Below, piece after piece: positions 13,501 through 24,700 of a DNA stretch of 64,000 bases. The translations under genes and the position numbers were made by a program. The first letter of the stretch is position 1. Each line of letters starts with the position of its first letter. Source of the DNA: Asterochloris sp. CNOR1. Its lineage: Eukaryota > Chlorophyta > Trebouxiophyceae > Trebouxiales > Trebouxiaceae. The notes under the pieces were generated by a model. The model saw nothing but the letters and a program-made list of their open reading frames with translations. It was not told where the DNA came from and did not search any database. The stretch is taken from NCBI GenBank assembly GCA_963969365.1, contig OZ017748.1:3841001-3905000 (forward strand), read 5' to 3'.

Positions 13501-14397
13501 GGTCACCGTCTTGCCTGTGCCCGTAGGCATCTGCAGCAGGGAACAGGATCAGGTTGGGTGCTCTTGCTGCACACACGAACACAGTGTTGACATCAGCAAC
13601 ACCCTGGATGGTGGGCGGCAAAGTCGGTCACATTCCGCATGGAGCAAGTTACAAGCCAGTGATGCAGAGTGTGAACTGCCATCAACCTCAAGAGCTATGA
13701 GATTGTGCAAATTCTTCGAGATGCATGATGCAGGACCATCATGTGTGCTGTGATCTCAAGAGCAATCTAGAAGCGCCTTAGTGTGAAGTGCTCGGCAACG
13801 ATCAGCAGCGCCCGCAAATGGCTGCAGCAATTGTGAGCTGGTGCTATCCTGCATAACAAGAGCCCACTTTCAAGTGCATGGCCAGATGTGCATCTTCAAA
13901 AGCCTGTCCGAAGAAGGTTATATGCATTGCAGCTCTGAGGCATGCACCAAGCGCTTTAATGACATGGCACCAAGGCTGCTGTGCAGGTAAACCCCTCCTG
14001 CAGTCAGATCTGAAGCAAGCACCACGCTGAGGAGTCCATGGCGAACTGAGGCTCTATAGTCCCAGACTGCATGGTTGCCTCAGACATTGAGCGCACAGCA
14101 AAGGTGCCCAATCTCAGGAATGGATGTTGCTGTGCAGGACGCCATCCCTACAGTCTGGCGCTGCAGTCAAAGCCTGGGAAAAATTCTTGGCACCCAACCC
14201 CTCATGATACTCATCTTTCAAGCCGTGCTGCCTGACACGACTTGCAGGCAGACCCTCAGTCAAGTCTGGCCCACCTCCAGCAAGCCATGTCCTTTTGCGT
14301 CCAGAGCCTCCTTCAGCTCCCGCATGTACTGGTACTGCTCTGGGTATATGTACTCATAAGGGAAGTACACCGTGAGCCCATCTAGCAGAAACCTCAT
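4570..14397 (-). CDS. XPD: TFIIH DNA helicase XPD/ERCC2
   Basis: 5'-3' superfamily 2 helicase of TFIIH, acting in nucleotide excision repair and bridging the core to the CAK kinase. Sixteen exons: 14275-14397, 13370-13530, 12547-12638, 11753-11951, 11088-11169, 10525-10611, 9816-9944, 9228-9350, 8791-8941, 8477-8568, 7948-8052, 7660-7817, 6741-6957, 6247-6470, 5388-5517, 4570-4803. They total 2307 nt, one open frame of 768 aa (human 760). Seen: start '[20 protein letters not shown]', Walker A 'PTGTGKT' at 43-49, iron-sulfur cysteines at 119, 137, 157/158 and 193, 'DEAH' at 237-240, '[11 protein letters not shown]' (motif IV region), '[13 protein letters not shown]' (motif V) and '[19 protein letters not shown]' (motif VI). 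All introns appear GT-AG. About 77% of the locus is intron. It looks complete and functional. Confidence 0.97.
7008..7252 (-). repeat. Diverged copies of XPD exon 13 start
   Basis: Two copies of the acceptor end of exon 13 (6930-6965 on +, 'gtcaggacgactggacacag...ctgcagg') lie in the upstream intron: 7008-7050 ('catcaggacgacatggcaca...ccctgcagg') and 7210-7252 ('tatcaggatgacacggcaca'). The first is about 80 bp away and retains a CTGCAG acceptor. Confidence 0.75.
7430..7590 (-). repeat. Diverged copies of XPD exon 12 end and donor site
   Basis: The 3' end of exon 12 with its donor (+ strand 7652-7722, containing 'tcatcttgagactttgcagg' and 'accacaggctggaaaccc') recurs in the downstream intron at about 7430-7493 ('tcattttgaggttttacaag', 'accacagactggaagccc') and more weakly at 7540-7590 ('ccttgagactgcgtagtacc', 'accggctagaagccc'). 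Confidence 0.75.
8119..8157 (-). repeat. Diverged copy of XPD exon 11 start
   Basis: Minus-strand 'CTGCAG' followed by a near copy of exon 11's first 30 bases: 'gtgcctagtttgccacccag' against the real 'gtggctgactttgccaccct', then 'gtgggcac' in both. It sits about 100 bp upstream of the true acceptor (exon starts 8052). The coding sense '[10 protein letters not shown]' is lost through an indel. Confidence 0.8.
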
Positions 14398-15486
14398 GGC
14401 TCAGCACTCTCTTCTCGAAGCGGCAAAATCAATGGTGAGCTGGCCTCAGTCAGGCGCCTGCAACTGTGCTGGCTGGCAAAACATGCCCGCCTGCGAGGTT
14501 GCACATCATCGATCTGCGTGCAATCTTGGTAGAGTTGGCTGTCGCCGCTCAGCTGTGTGGTGATCTGTTTTGTGCTGCGATTTGGTCAACGGACCTAACC
14601 CTCTTGAGGGCATTGGCCTGACATCCAGCCTGCTGTTTCATAGAACAGCCAAGGTGGCTGGGCATATGACTGAAGCTGGTGCCTTAAGAGAGACCACAGC
14701 ATTGCTGCTGCACCTGGGTCTTGGTGACCAAGGGACTTGCAATCACTGTCCTGCTGCCTGCAGTGAACTCTGACGATGCTCGTGCCTGGCCTCAGCTCGT
14801 GCCTGCCCTCTGCACTGCTGCACCTGGCAGTGTGGTGTGCAGCAGATGTGCAACCTTCCCTCATACCGCCTTTCTGCTGCCTGCATAAGATGCTGAAGAC
14901 GCTGGTGCCAGGCATCACCCCTGCGCTGGCCTCCTTGGGGTGACCAGAGGAGCTGCAGTACCCTCTTTCACTGCCTGCACAATGTGTTGCCTGACAACCA
15001 TTACTTTAATGAACTTCATGGTGCAGTCGTTGGCTGGCAGGGGTAGTAGACACACTAATGCGCTCAGGAATGTCTACATTGTACTGCAGCTCACACCCAC
15101 ATGGGCTCACCAGGTACTTGCATGCAAGGGAAACCTGCTGTGATTGAAACCAGTCTGATCAGCTGCTGGTGGCGATGAAAACCTCAGGCAGTGCTCAGTC
15201 GGCTTTTGCAGCTCTGCGAGGTAGCTTTTCAGCATACCACAGCACAAGGTAGGTGACAGGGCACTCAGTCTCTGGGTTGCGGCCTGCACTTCTATATATC
15301 TGAGACAGCAGCAGCTTGTTGACAGCAGCAGGAAGCAGTCTAGCTCAATGGCCCCAAAGGAGGCAAAGTGCCCTTTGACCTTGACCGGCTTTAGAAGCTC
15401 AACTGCAGAGCGGAGGGCGTTCCCGATCATGCATCTTCCAGCATCATGGCACGAGGAACTATCTTTTCACACTGTTCGTCACAAGG
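14398..15486. other. Region between XPD 5' end and F-box/LRR copy
   Basis: No convincing gene. It must hold the XPD promoter. A minus-strand open stretch at 15107-15430 has no recognisable domain. A loose tandem similarity of about 120 bp spacing is visible (14754 'gctgcctgcagtgaactctg' and 14876 'gctgcctgcataagatgctg', each followed by 'gtgcc(t/a)ggc'). Confidence 0.5.
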
Positions 15487-17423
15487 AAGCCAACAGGAGG
15501 CCGCCTGCCCTGTCACAGAATAATAGCAAGTCTCTGGTGAGATTCTGCACATGGCTTTGCACTGTGCCTGCGGTAGCAGCTGTGTGCACCCTGCTGATGC
15601 TGCAAGTGCGGTTCAGGCTGTGCCCTCCTGCTCCAACATACTTCTTGAAGACGAGGAGACTGCCTCTGTGAATGAGGAGGACAGCAAACAGGACTGCACA
15701 GCACCAGGGGGGATCACTGCAGATGTGAGACGGCATGCCTGGCTGAGGCAGCGCAAATCATGAGTCGTCGCAGGCACTTTCGAGGCAATTAGCCTGCCTG
15801 AGTCAGTGACCAGTCTGTGTCTTGTGCAGATTCTCTCGCAGGATGAGCTTGGAATGGTGTTCAAGTCAGGCCTGCACCTGCCAGAGTGGGCAATGCTTCG
15901 GCTGGTCTCAAAGCGGTGGAAGGCAATGGTGGACAGCTGCGCAGACTGTGTCAATGTCACTCTGACAGAAGCAGCGTGGTCAGAACAGATAGAGTAAAGA
16001 GACATTGGCCAGCCTTGCGCAATGGCAGCCTTCTCCCGACTGTGCTATGCGCTGTGAGTGACTCTGCCAGCACCATTGCACTGCTGTGCTGCATGCATTA
16101 CACAATTGCCTGGTCTTGGCCCTGCCAGGCATCTGTAGGCAATTGCACCACTCTGTCAGACTGGTTGCCCATGCTTCCCTGCTGCATGCAGGGAGGCCTT
16201 CCCTGCTGCTGCGGTGACTGTGGTGCAGGAACCCCTCAGAGAGCCCATTCTGGACCTCATGGATGTCAGCACAGGTGCTTCTGTTGTACTTTGTGCTGCT
16301 GACAACTGGTGGGCAGGGTGTGAGAGCCGACTCTTGCAATCCAGGTGACATCTTTGCCGGACGCCGTATCTGCTTTCCCTGCACAGCAGGGTACATGGCA
16401 GACCACCGGCTCCTTGAGCTCCAGAAGCTTGGGGACAGCTGCAGACGACTGCTCTGCTCCCATGGCGTGATGGTGCAGGTCTCAGTCTGAGAGCGCACTC
16501 CAAGAGATGCGAGCCGCGATGCGTGCCAGGATGGTCATCTGCCTGGCGCCTCACCTTTGCAGGATGTTGGTGTTCGCAACCAAGCCATCCAACGGCTTTA
16601 GGCTGCAGCACATGCTGCCGGCAGCTGCACAGCTGGAGCGAGCGTGCATTGACATGGACCAAATTTACCCTGATGACGTGAGCATGCTGGGGCAATTTTA
16701 CATGCTCAAACAGTTGCATATCAATGTGCGCACTTGGTCCAGCTGACAGCCCCCCTGCCCCGGCTGCACACACTGAGTTTGAGGCTTGTTGGCATATGCT
16801 TGAGGGAGATGGACCTGCAGTGCCTGTTCTCTCATGCGCCGGCCCTGCGCCAGCTTGTGTTGGACGGCGAAGTGCCCTTGGGGTGCACGGAGGCATTTTG
16901 GTGGGGTCTGCAAAGAAGGGATTTCGAGGTGTTGGTGCGTCTGCGATGCCAGCAGCTGGACCTCCTCACTGTCTTCACAGAAATCATTGATGAGCATTCC
17001 GTGACACTCCTGGGCACGCATCCAATGCCCCCTCAAGCTGAGAATTGACCTTGCGCACAGGAGCTGGTTGAGAAGCGCGCCGCTGTTTTCATTGCTGGCA
17101 GAGCTCCCAAACCTGGTTGCATTGCAACTCTCAGGTCTCCTCTGCTCTGCCCCGACAGAGCAACAAATGCGCTTTGGGACCAACGTGCAGTCATCCTGCC
17201 ACATGTCCTGAAGCTTGTGATTTCCTATGTCCTGCCCACGAGTGACTCATGCCTTCAGAGCATCATAAGCATGCGTCCAGCACTGAAGCACCTCTCCCTG
17301 TGCTGCTATCCATATGTCCCCCTTGCTGACTGCATTGAACGCCAAGAGCGCCTTAGGCATGCTATCAGGGGCTGTGCCAACCTGGTCTCACTGACAGTTC
17401 AATGTCAAGAGCATGAACCATGA
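15487..17423 (+). pseudogene. F-box/LRR-like gene copy, decayed
   Basis: Inverted duplicate of the gene at 54282-56171. Corresponding parts: 15487-15536 ('NRRPPALSQNN'), 15617-15724 ('AVPSCSNILLEDEETASV'), 15830-16000 ('ELGMVFKSGLHLPEWAMLRL', 'SKRWKAMVDSCADCVNVTL', an F-box-like helix pair), about 16320-16500 ('GDIFAGRRICF'), 16507-17048 and 17050-17423 (leucine-rich: 'QLTAPLPRLHTLSLRL', 'LFSHAPALRQLVLDG', 'LLAELPNLVALQLSG', 'MRPALKHLSLCCYPYVPL'). Compared with its partner it lacks the start ATG (AAG at that place), has a 1-nt loss near 16730 ('gtgcgcactt' against 'gtgcggcactc') and a second frame change near 17180. These argue for a pseudogene; separate start or splice use cannot be excluded without RNA data. 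F-box/LRR proteins are usually SCF ubiquitin-ligase adaptors, but the F-box here is weak. Confidence 0.7.
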
Positions 17424-18043
17424 TGTACATCCTTGCTACAATCCTAAGCTCAATGTCGTATCACATTATAAGTGCAACTGAATCGTCAAGGGCTGGCTGC
17501 CCCTTGTGCATGCTCTGCTTCTGCAGTGCAGGCTTGCCACCTGGTAACTCAACCAGGCATTGACCAGCATGTAATCTCACTTCTAATAGATGCACCCCAC
17601 GTCTGCTGATCTTCACACTGCTGGCAGAATTTTTGGGCTGCTCAGGCATTTATTTTCCATGGTGTCCTGCTTTCAGAAGCGCGTCTAAGATGTGAGCAGG
17701 TGGTGTCATGTGACCAGGGGCGCTAGAGGCAGAAGATGCTGTCAGCAGGACAGACTAGGACAAATTGCAGCTGCGGGCATAATGTACGGGTTGTCCGCAA
17801 TGCAGGCATTGCACAAAGTATGTGCCTATGAAGGGCCTTCCCTGCAGACCAGTGCAAGCAATTCAGCTAGGCAGCAGGTTGGCCATTGGGGCGTGTGCTG
17901 TGATTGCTGTTGACAGATGAGTCTGCATGGCTCCGACATGCAGGAGGTGAGTATCTCTTTACATCATGGCACTTGACGCAGCTGCCATATCACAGTTTCA
18001 AGGTTTCAATATGTTCAAAGCTCCTGAAGGAGGGGGGAGCAAG

Positions 18044-18048
18044 TTACA
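18044..18048 (-). terminator. TGTAA poly(A) signal of adenylate kinase
   Basis: TGTAA on the minus strand, 63 nt beyond the kinase stop at 18112-18114. The rest of 17424-18043 shows no gene I can support. Confidence 0.5.
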
Positions 18049-18111
18049 GAAGCGGGGTGTTTGATCAACTGAACTGGACATCGCTGCAAACTGGCTATGA
18101 GTGATCGGGTT

Positions 18112-21100
18112 TTAGTGAGCTAGGACCTTCTGGCGCTCCTGCACCACTTTCTGCAGGCACTGGTGGATCTCGGCAGAGACTTCCTCCATGCTCTTTGTGC
18201 CATCCACCTGCACAGCAGCAGACAGGCAGTGAGGGGGGCAGAAGACACAAGAGCAGGCTACACATCAGCATACACTCATAGTGTCAGTTCGAGGCCGCCA
18301 TGAGCTCCTGTGGCCGCCGAAGGCGCCGGGCCTATGCAACAGCATGCCACCTTGAATGTGACAATTCCAGCTTTTCTCCAACATGCCAGAGGCTGCTCGA
18401 TGCCTCCAGACCTGCCTACACAGGGCCTAGGCACTACTCACCTCCAAATCGATGGCAACCTATCGCCCTCAACATCCAAAGCCTAACAGCAGCGTCATCA
18501 TAGAGGCCATCAAGGGAACAGCGCAAGCTGCTGACTCCCACAGCGCTTATGGCATCACTGCTGCTGTCCACATGCGGCTGACGCGCCCTCCACCCCGCAA
18601 CTAAGCAGGCTGATGCAGCTGTTATCTGTCAACTTCACAGCAGCAGGTGCAGCGATGCCACAGGATGCCCATAAGCCCCCAGGCAAAGCCATGCACTGCC
18701 TCTGAGCCCTCACATGCAGCCAGGGGAGCCGCAAGGCTCACAAGGTTGCCCCTCCCGGTAGTGTCCTTGTAGCTGCTGGCCTTAGACTGCTGAAGCCACC
18801 CCTGTCCCACAACTCAGGGGCACTGCAGCTGCTGGCTGCTAATCCCCACTGTTACTCTCACTCATCTCTGTCACAGGGTGCCCAGCGCCTAGAAGGTCAC
18901 AGCTTGGTTGGAAAGATTGCATCCCCTGAAAACCTTGCCATCGGTCTCATTGAAGCTGTTCTACACCCCCTCAGGCATTCAGCACATGCCCTGCCAGCTA
19001 CCCTTGTGCACAGCAAAGTCCTCTTCAGACCGCACCAGAACACTGCAGAGCTTGGCCGACACCCATAAGGCAATGCTTATGCAGCCCTGCCAGGTCACTC
19101 ACCTCTACAGTGATGTCCTTGTAGTACCCCAGCACAGCCTCCACGTTGGAGTTGTGGGTTGCAATGCGCGTCTTCATCTTCTCTGCTGTGTCATCTGAGC
19201 GCTGAATGAGGCGGTCCTGGACGTCCTCTGGGGGAGGCTTGAACTTGAGGTGGTAGATCTCTCCAGTCTCAGGGTCCATGCGCCGCCCTGTGACCCGCTC
19301 CACCAGCAGGTCGTCCGGCACCTGCAGCAGTGGATGCAGCGGCCTCACATTCTAGCTGCCATGTCCATCTCAGCAGATGCCGACAGCTCAGTGTTGGGAT
19401 CCTTGCAGCCCCCTGAATATCGCTCCACCAAGAGGCTGACTGGCACCTGCAGCATGAAGAGCAAGAGGTTGACTGGCACCTGCAGCACGGAGAGCACCCG
19501 AGAGCCAACTTCACAGCAGCAAGCGCCAGCCCAGTGCAATGCAATGACCCACACTCAATGAGAGGCACGCAGCTGCAGACAAATGTCTGCATGGCACATA
19601 AGCAGGGGCAAAGTCAGCCCCAGCTTGCAGCTTGCTCACACCAGACAGAGGCGGCGTGGCAGAAGTTGAAGGGCATCTGCAGGGCACAGAACTCCGCAGC
19701 ATGAGCTGGTGGGCCGGCCATGTCAGCTCCAGTCTGCCCTCAGAGTCTGCGCTCCCAGCGTAGGTGGCCAGCAGCAAACAAAGGGAACCAGATGGTAGCT
19801 AGCTAATCACCTGCAGGCATCTGGCACAGACAGATGTAGCGTGGACAAAAAGGAGCCACGCTGCATAGGAGTCACCTGGCTGATGCTCAATGCACATTGA
19901 ACTGCCTTGCGGCCTCCCTGACAGCAGCCGGCAGATTGCTCTCGAACATGAGGCCCTTTGACAGAGGCTTGGCTGATGAAAGCTCTGCTGGTGCCCTGTT
20001 GTATGTCCAGGCCTGTCCTGCACCACTGCCCCCAGCATCCGCGATGCACTGCTACTTGATGCACCACCCAGCAGTCCCCTCACTCCTCCAGACACGGCAC
20101 CAATGCTCACTGTGATCAGAATGAACACGTCTGGCCGGATTCCCTGCTGCTCGATGGCATCTGCCTGCGCTCCGCTGCGAGGGTATCCGTCCAGCAGCCA
20201 GCCATGCTCCCGCACGTCTGCCTCGCTCAGGCGGTTGGTGACCATCTCAACCACCACCTCGTTTGGCACCAGGTTGCCTGCGTCCATGAATTGCTGGGCT
20301 TTCCGTCCAGCAGGGGTGCCGGCCTCGACCTCGGCACGCAGCAGGTCGCCCACAGAGATGTGCACCAAGCCGAACTGCAAAGCAGGGCAGGACAGGGCCA
20401 TCAGTAGGGGGCGGTCTGGCGCCAGGCAAGCGCAGCCTGAGCTGCACAGGGGATGTGAGGAAGATTGCGGACCAGGAAGTGGTAGGAGGGGACATGGAGT
20501 ACCCCTCTGGCTGCCCGAAGCCATGTGCACGGCGTCAGCATGCAGGGCACAGCACAGCTGAGGCTGTGAGAGGGACTTGGGAGCATCTTGAAAGCGACGA
20601 GGAGCTTGCTCAGCCCTGCTCAGGCAGCCCACAGAGAATTAAGCAGCCCCAGGCTGCAGGGCATTGCAGTGTGAGGCCCATCCCGAGGGGTTTTCACAAA
20701 CTTGAGGTCTGGGGAGCCTCCAGAAAGCATTATCGCCTCAATTGTTTGTCAAGCTGCCAGCACTAGTTCGTGCTCATGGATGTGCTTGCCACGAGGCCAG
20801 GCAGGACGTGCAGAGGAGAAAGGGCCACTTGCAAAGCAAGAAGGCAAGAGCTGAGCTGGACATGCACTTAACATTTTCATGTCTGACTGCATGTGCACAA
20901 AAGGAGAGCTCACCTGCTCTACGATCCTGCTGCACTGTGTGCCTTTGCCAGCGGCTGGTGCGCCAGCAATCATAACCTTCAGCTGATTTGGCTGGGACTC
21001 GACCTGCAGCAGAGACTCTCTGTCAAAGCATGCGGCAGCAAGTCCTGCAGGGGAAGCAGGTGTCCCTGGCTAGCAGCACATACTGGCTGAGCATGACTCA

Positions 21101-21308
21101 CTGCTGCAACATGACAGACATGGCTGCCTGACCGCACTCTCTGCCGGTGCCGTCTGCTGCTGAATAAACTGCAGCTGGCATGCTGCCGGCGCTTCCTGGC
21201 TTCCGCGGATCTGCAGTTGAGTTGCAGTTGCTTTGCACGCGGCGGTCGCAGCACAATATGCCTCTGGCTACCAGCCAAAGCCTCTGAATGTGGTACCTGG
21301 GTCTGCAT
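18112..21308 (-). CDS. Adenylate kinase, organelle-targeted
   Basis: Catalyses ATP + AMP to 2 ADP. Five exons, 21102-21308, 20914-21003, 20111-20374, 19103-19321 and 18112-18207, total 876 nt and 291 aa. Residues 1-69 are Arg/Ser/Gln-rich and poor in acids ('SCSLFSSRRHRQRVRSGS'), fitting a chloroplast (or mitochondrial) transit peptide that ends near 'VCHVAAVESQ'. The kinase follows: P-loop 'GAPAAGKGTQC' at 83-93, 'LVHISVGDLLRAEVEAGTP' (AMP-binding), 'WLLDGYPRS' (usual DGFPR), the LID 'VTGRRMDPETGEIYHLKF' with no zinc cysteines, and 'RSDDTAEKMKTRIATHNSNV'. It resembles plastid long-form kinases of plants and algae. All phases match. It shares its upstream region with FDH, which is read the other way. 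The third exon's downstream intron carries partial copies of exon 4's start. Confidence 0.95.
19378..19474 (-). repeat. Diverged copies of adenylate kinase exon 4 start
   Basis: Directly upstream of the true exon 4 acceptor (exon starts 19321) are two more CTGCAG-led copies. One reads 'VPVSLLVERYSGGCKDPNTE' against the real 'VPDDLLVERVTGRRMDPETG'; a shorter one before it reads 'VPVNLLLFMLQ'. The longer copy still has an acceptor and an open frame for about 30 codons but no obvious donor. Spacing is about 115 and 30 bp. Confidence 0.8.
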
Positions 21309-21797
21309 TGTGTGCTCTGCTCAAGGGTGGGAAGAAAGTAATTCAGCTTTGACCTAGATTCTTGCCTTGTCTCCTAAGTGCAGTTCAGGGGCTGGAACAG
21401 TCTCATGTCAATGCAGACATATCAATGCAGTCAAGGCAGTCGGGGAGTATAGAGATGCCAATCAGCAGCCTAATCGAAACTTGGCATGGAGGCACACCGG
21501 TGTGCATGGGACTCTGCCCAATGCCCGAAGGCTGCCTAATGCCCACAGAGTCATCACAGCATTGCAACTGCAGCTGAAGGCAAACTATGTGGCCGTGGCA
21601 TGGGCAGCATCAGTCAAACACACTCTGGTAGCTATGCCCCTCAATCAGGCAACACTCTGCACATGCATGAACAGGTGGTTACTTATAAGCCGCCGTGATG
21701 GGAGCAGTCGATTCAGGTTGCCATGCGTCCTTGTCAGCACCCGTAAGGCTGTCAGTCAAGCCCAGTGAAATCTTGCAATTAGTTCTCAAGAGCCATC
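21309..21797. promoter_or_regulatory. Shared divergent promoter region, adenylate kinase / FDH
   Basis: The 489 bp between the start codons of adenylate kinase (21308, -) and formate dehydrogenase (21798, +) must hold both promoters and 5' UTRs, unless either gene has a distal non-coding first exon. An in-frame TAG lies 15-17 nt before the FDH ATG. No clear TATA box or other element was recognised. Confidence 0.5.
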
Positions 21798-24700
21798 ATG
21801 CCCACCAAAGTTGTTGCTGTCCTGCCCAAGGGAGGAGATGCCGCCAACAGGGAGGGCTTTGTCAACTGTGTCGAGCAGGTGGGCTGCGTGCCTGAGCATT
21901 AGTGCAGCTCCTTGCTGCAGCACCCACAGGAGATGCCAGGCCTCTCCTCTTGAGTGGCTGCATGAGGCTGCATGAGGCTGCATGATGCCGACTGCCTCTG
22001 CTTGCCTGCCTTGGCTCTGCTGCTGCAGTGTTCTGGATGGTGTTGAACCTTGCATGCTTGGCAGGGTGCTGCAAGTGTCTGTAGGTCACACTTCACCAGT
22101 CCAGCTGGACAGCTGAGCTCAGCATTCTGACTGCATTTGTGCTGCAGTCCATCTCCTGACAAGCAACCCTGCTGGGACCCAAGCCAGGCTGTCGACGCAT
22201 TGATAGCAGGCACTTTGCAGCCTGCAGCGCTAAGACTGCTGAGCCACGCCAGGTTGTACAGTGCTGCTCTGTTTATAGCATGGCCGCAATGCCACTGCCC
22301 ATATGTTGGCAGGTGCTGAGAACCGCCTGAATCGACCTCATGTCTGCAAGCCATGCGGGGTCACCACCATGCTGGTTGCATCATGCTCAATCAGCCTGAC
22401 AGCACTGCCACTGCCCTGCCTGCAGGCGCTAAGACTGCCTGACGCTCATGCCTGCCAGTCAAGCTAGTAAAAGGCCTGATGTAATGCGACAAAAGCCTGA
22501 CATGCCAGCCCTGGCTTCCCTACAGGCATTGGGACTGCCTGAGTTCCTGAAGCAGAAGAACGCTGAGCTGGTGGTCACTGCAGACAAGGATGGGCCCCAT
22601 TGCGGTGCGTTCTTGACCCCAGTGCATCTGTGAGGCTCAGCACCAGACTTGATGAGCTGCACATGCCACTCACCTGCCTTTGTGCACCTGCATTCACCTG
22701 CCCTTGTGCACATGCATTTAACGCTCCCGACACTCTGCTGCCGTTCCTTGGACTATTGTCCTGTGCTGCCCCCTCAATGTGCCTGCCTGAGGCTGACTCT
22801 ATCAGCCACACATGCATACACCTCAGCACCTCTCTGTTGATGCTCCTGGCCAGTGGCAGCCTCAGGCTGGCCATCCTTTCCCCGCCCCTTCCATGCATGC
22901 ATCCACCTCAGCACCTGTCTGCTGCCACCAGCATGACTTGGTTTTATTTGGCTTGCCTGGATGCGTCTGTCTTGTTGAGAGACCTGACTGAATACGATGT
23001 CGGCCTGCAGAGCTTGAGAAGCACATACCTGACATGGACATCTTGATCACCACCCCCTTCCACCCGGCATGTGAGTCTGCCAGCAGGTCTGCATCCACTG
23101 TAAGGCCTCTGCTTTGTACTCATAACATGAAAGGTTCTGGGCATCCTTGCAGCCGCCATCAGCCTTCATTGTCCTGCACCTCATCGTCAATTTCATTGCG
23201 ATGCTGTGCACGGCTCGCAAGTCATACCTGCTTTGCACAGAGCATATGCATGTATTTGTGGGTCTGCTGCAAAAGAGGCTTATTATCTCTGTTCATTGCC
23301 AGAGAACAGTGCATGCGCAACAGATGACTGCAACCCTGGCGCACAATGCCATTTCTTTGCCTCGTTGGAGGCTGGGGGACCTAACTATGAGCCAGCTGCC
23401 TGCCCTTGTGGGCTGCAAGCTAATTAATATCCGAAAGCTATTAGACCGCTGCAGAACCCTGTTCTGGGAACCAGTGCCTGCACTGCTTGTGCAAAAGCCT
23501 TTCAGGAAGGGGAAGGGCTTCCATCAGAAAGCTGTGAGTGCTTGCAGACATGACAAAGGACAGGATTGAGAGGGCCAAAAAGCTGCAGCTGGCTCTCACT
23601 GCTGGGGTGAGGCCTGCACACGAGCGTGCGTGCAGCTGCTGGAAGTGTGTGCAACCTGACACATGGCACCTTGCTGGTCTACCTGTGCTCTTGCACAGCA
23701 CTCTCCCACAGGCTACCCCTGGCGCACATTGCCCCTGCTGGCGTGCACACTCTGTGTTGGCCAGCCATCCCTTGCTCATTACAGTCTGTCTTCACAGCAA
23801 TACCACTGCGAGCAGCACAGTTACCAACACCAGCTATGCCTGCACGACTCGCGTCCTCTGCCTTGCTGCAGGTGGGCTCAGACCACATCGACCTGCATGC
23901 CGCTGGTCAGAAGGGCATCACTGTTGTTGAGGTGAGCTGCAGACTTCAGCTGCAGCCACGATGCAGCCTGCCTGGGCTTTGAGTCGCTGCTGCTGTCCTG
24001 ACAAGCGGCAGCTACAACCAGATAGTGTAGTCAAGCAATACAAATTACGATGTACACCCACCCTGACAGAATCAGAAGGCTCTGTGTGTTGCCCAGCCAC
24101 ATGTCAGGTGCTTCTTTTTGCAAGGCAGATAGACATGCCACACTACGAGCGGCAGCTCCCGGAGCGTAAAAATGCTGCAAGGAGTGTTCCAGCTGTATTA
24201 GAAGATGATTATGGTCTGCGCTTGTCTCCTGCACAATGCAGATGTGCAGTGCTTGCCATTGCCTGCCATGCATCAGCAGCAACATCAGCTCAGCTGGTGC
24301 CTTGCTGCATGCATTGCCCTGGCAGACTTCATGAGCCTCCTGCCATGCGCGGTGGCAATACCCCAAACTCAGGCACAGCGAATCCCATGGCTTGCCCTGC
24401 AGAACCCATTCAGACTCTCCACATTGATCACCACTGTACCTGCAGTGTACGGAGAGCAACACTGAGTCAGTGGCAGAGGACGAGGTCATGCGCATGCTCA
24501 TCCTGATCCGCAACTTCATCCCTGGGTGGAAGCAGATCGTTGAGGGGGGTTGGTGAGAGTGGCTCATCATTGCTTGGGCTGCGCCCTCAAGAGCGGCTGA
24601 GTGTGGTGCATGCTGGACGCCGGCTGTGGAGGGAGGGGTGGGCAAGGGCTTGGTTGAAGGCAAGACGCCGGTCATCACCCCCAGCATCCTCTGGTGGAAA

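Noticed and set aside
4570-14397. RTEL1, FANCJ or DDX11 instead of XPD
   Set aside because: Start, length (768 aa), the FeS cysteine spacing and '[19 protein letters not shown]' near the C-terminus match XPD specifically.
15487-17423. Duplicated F-box/LRR segments as a transposon
   Set aside because: No terminal repeats, transposase or reverse transcriptase were seen; the copies keep introns and gene order, so a segmental gene duplication fits better.
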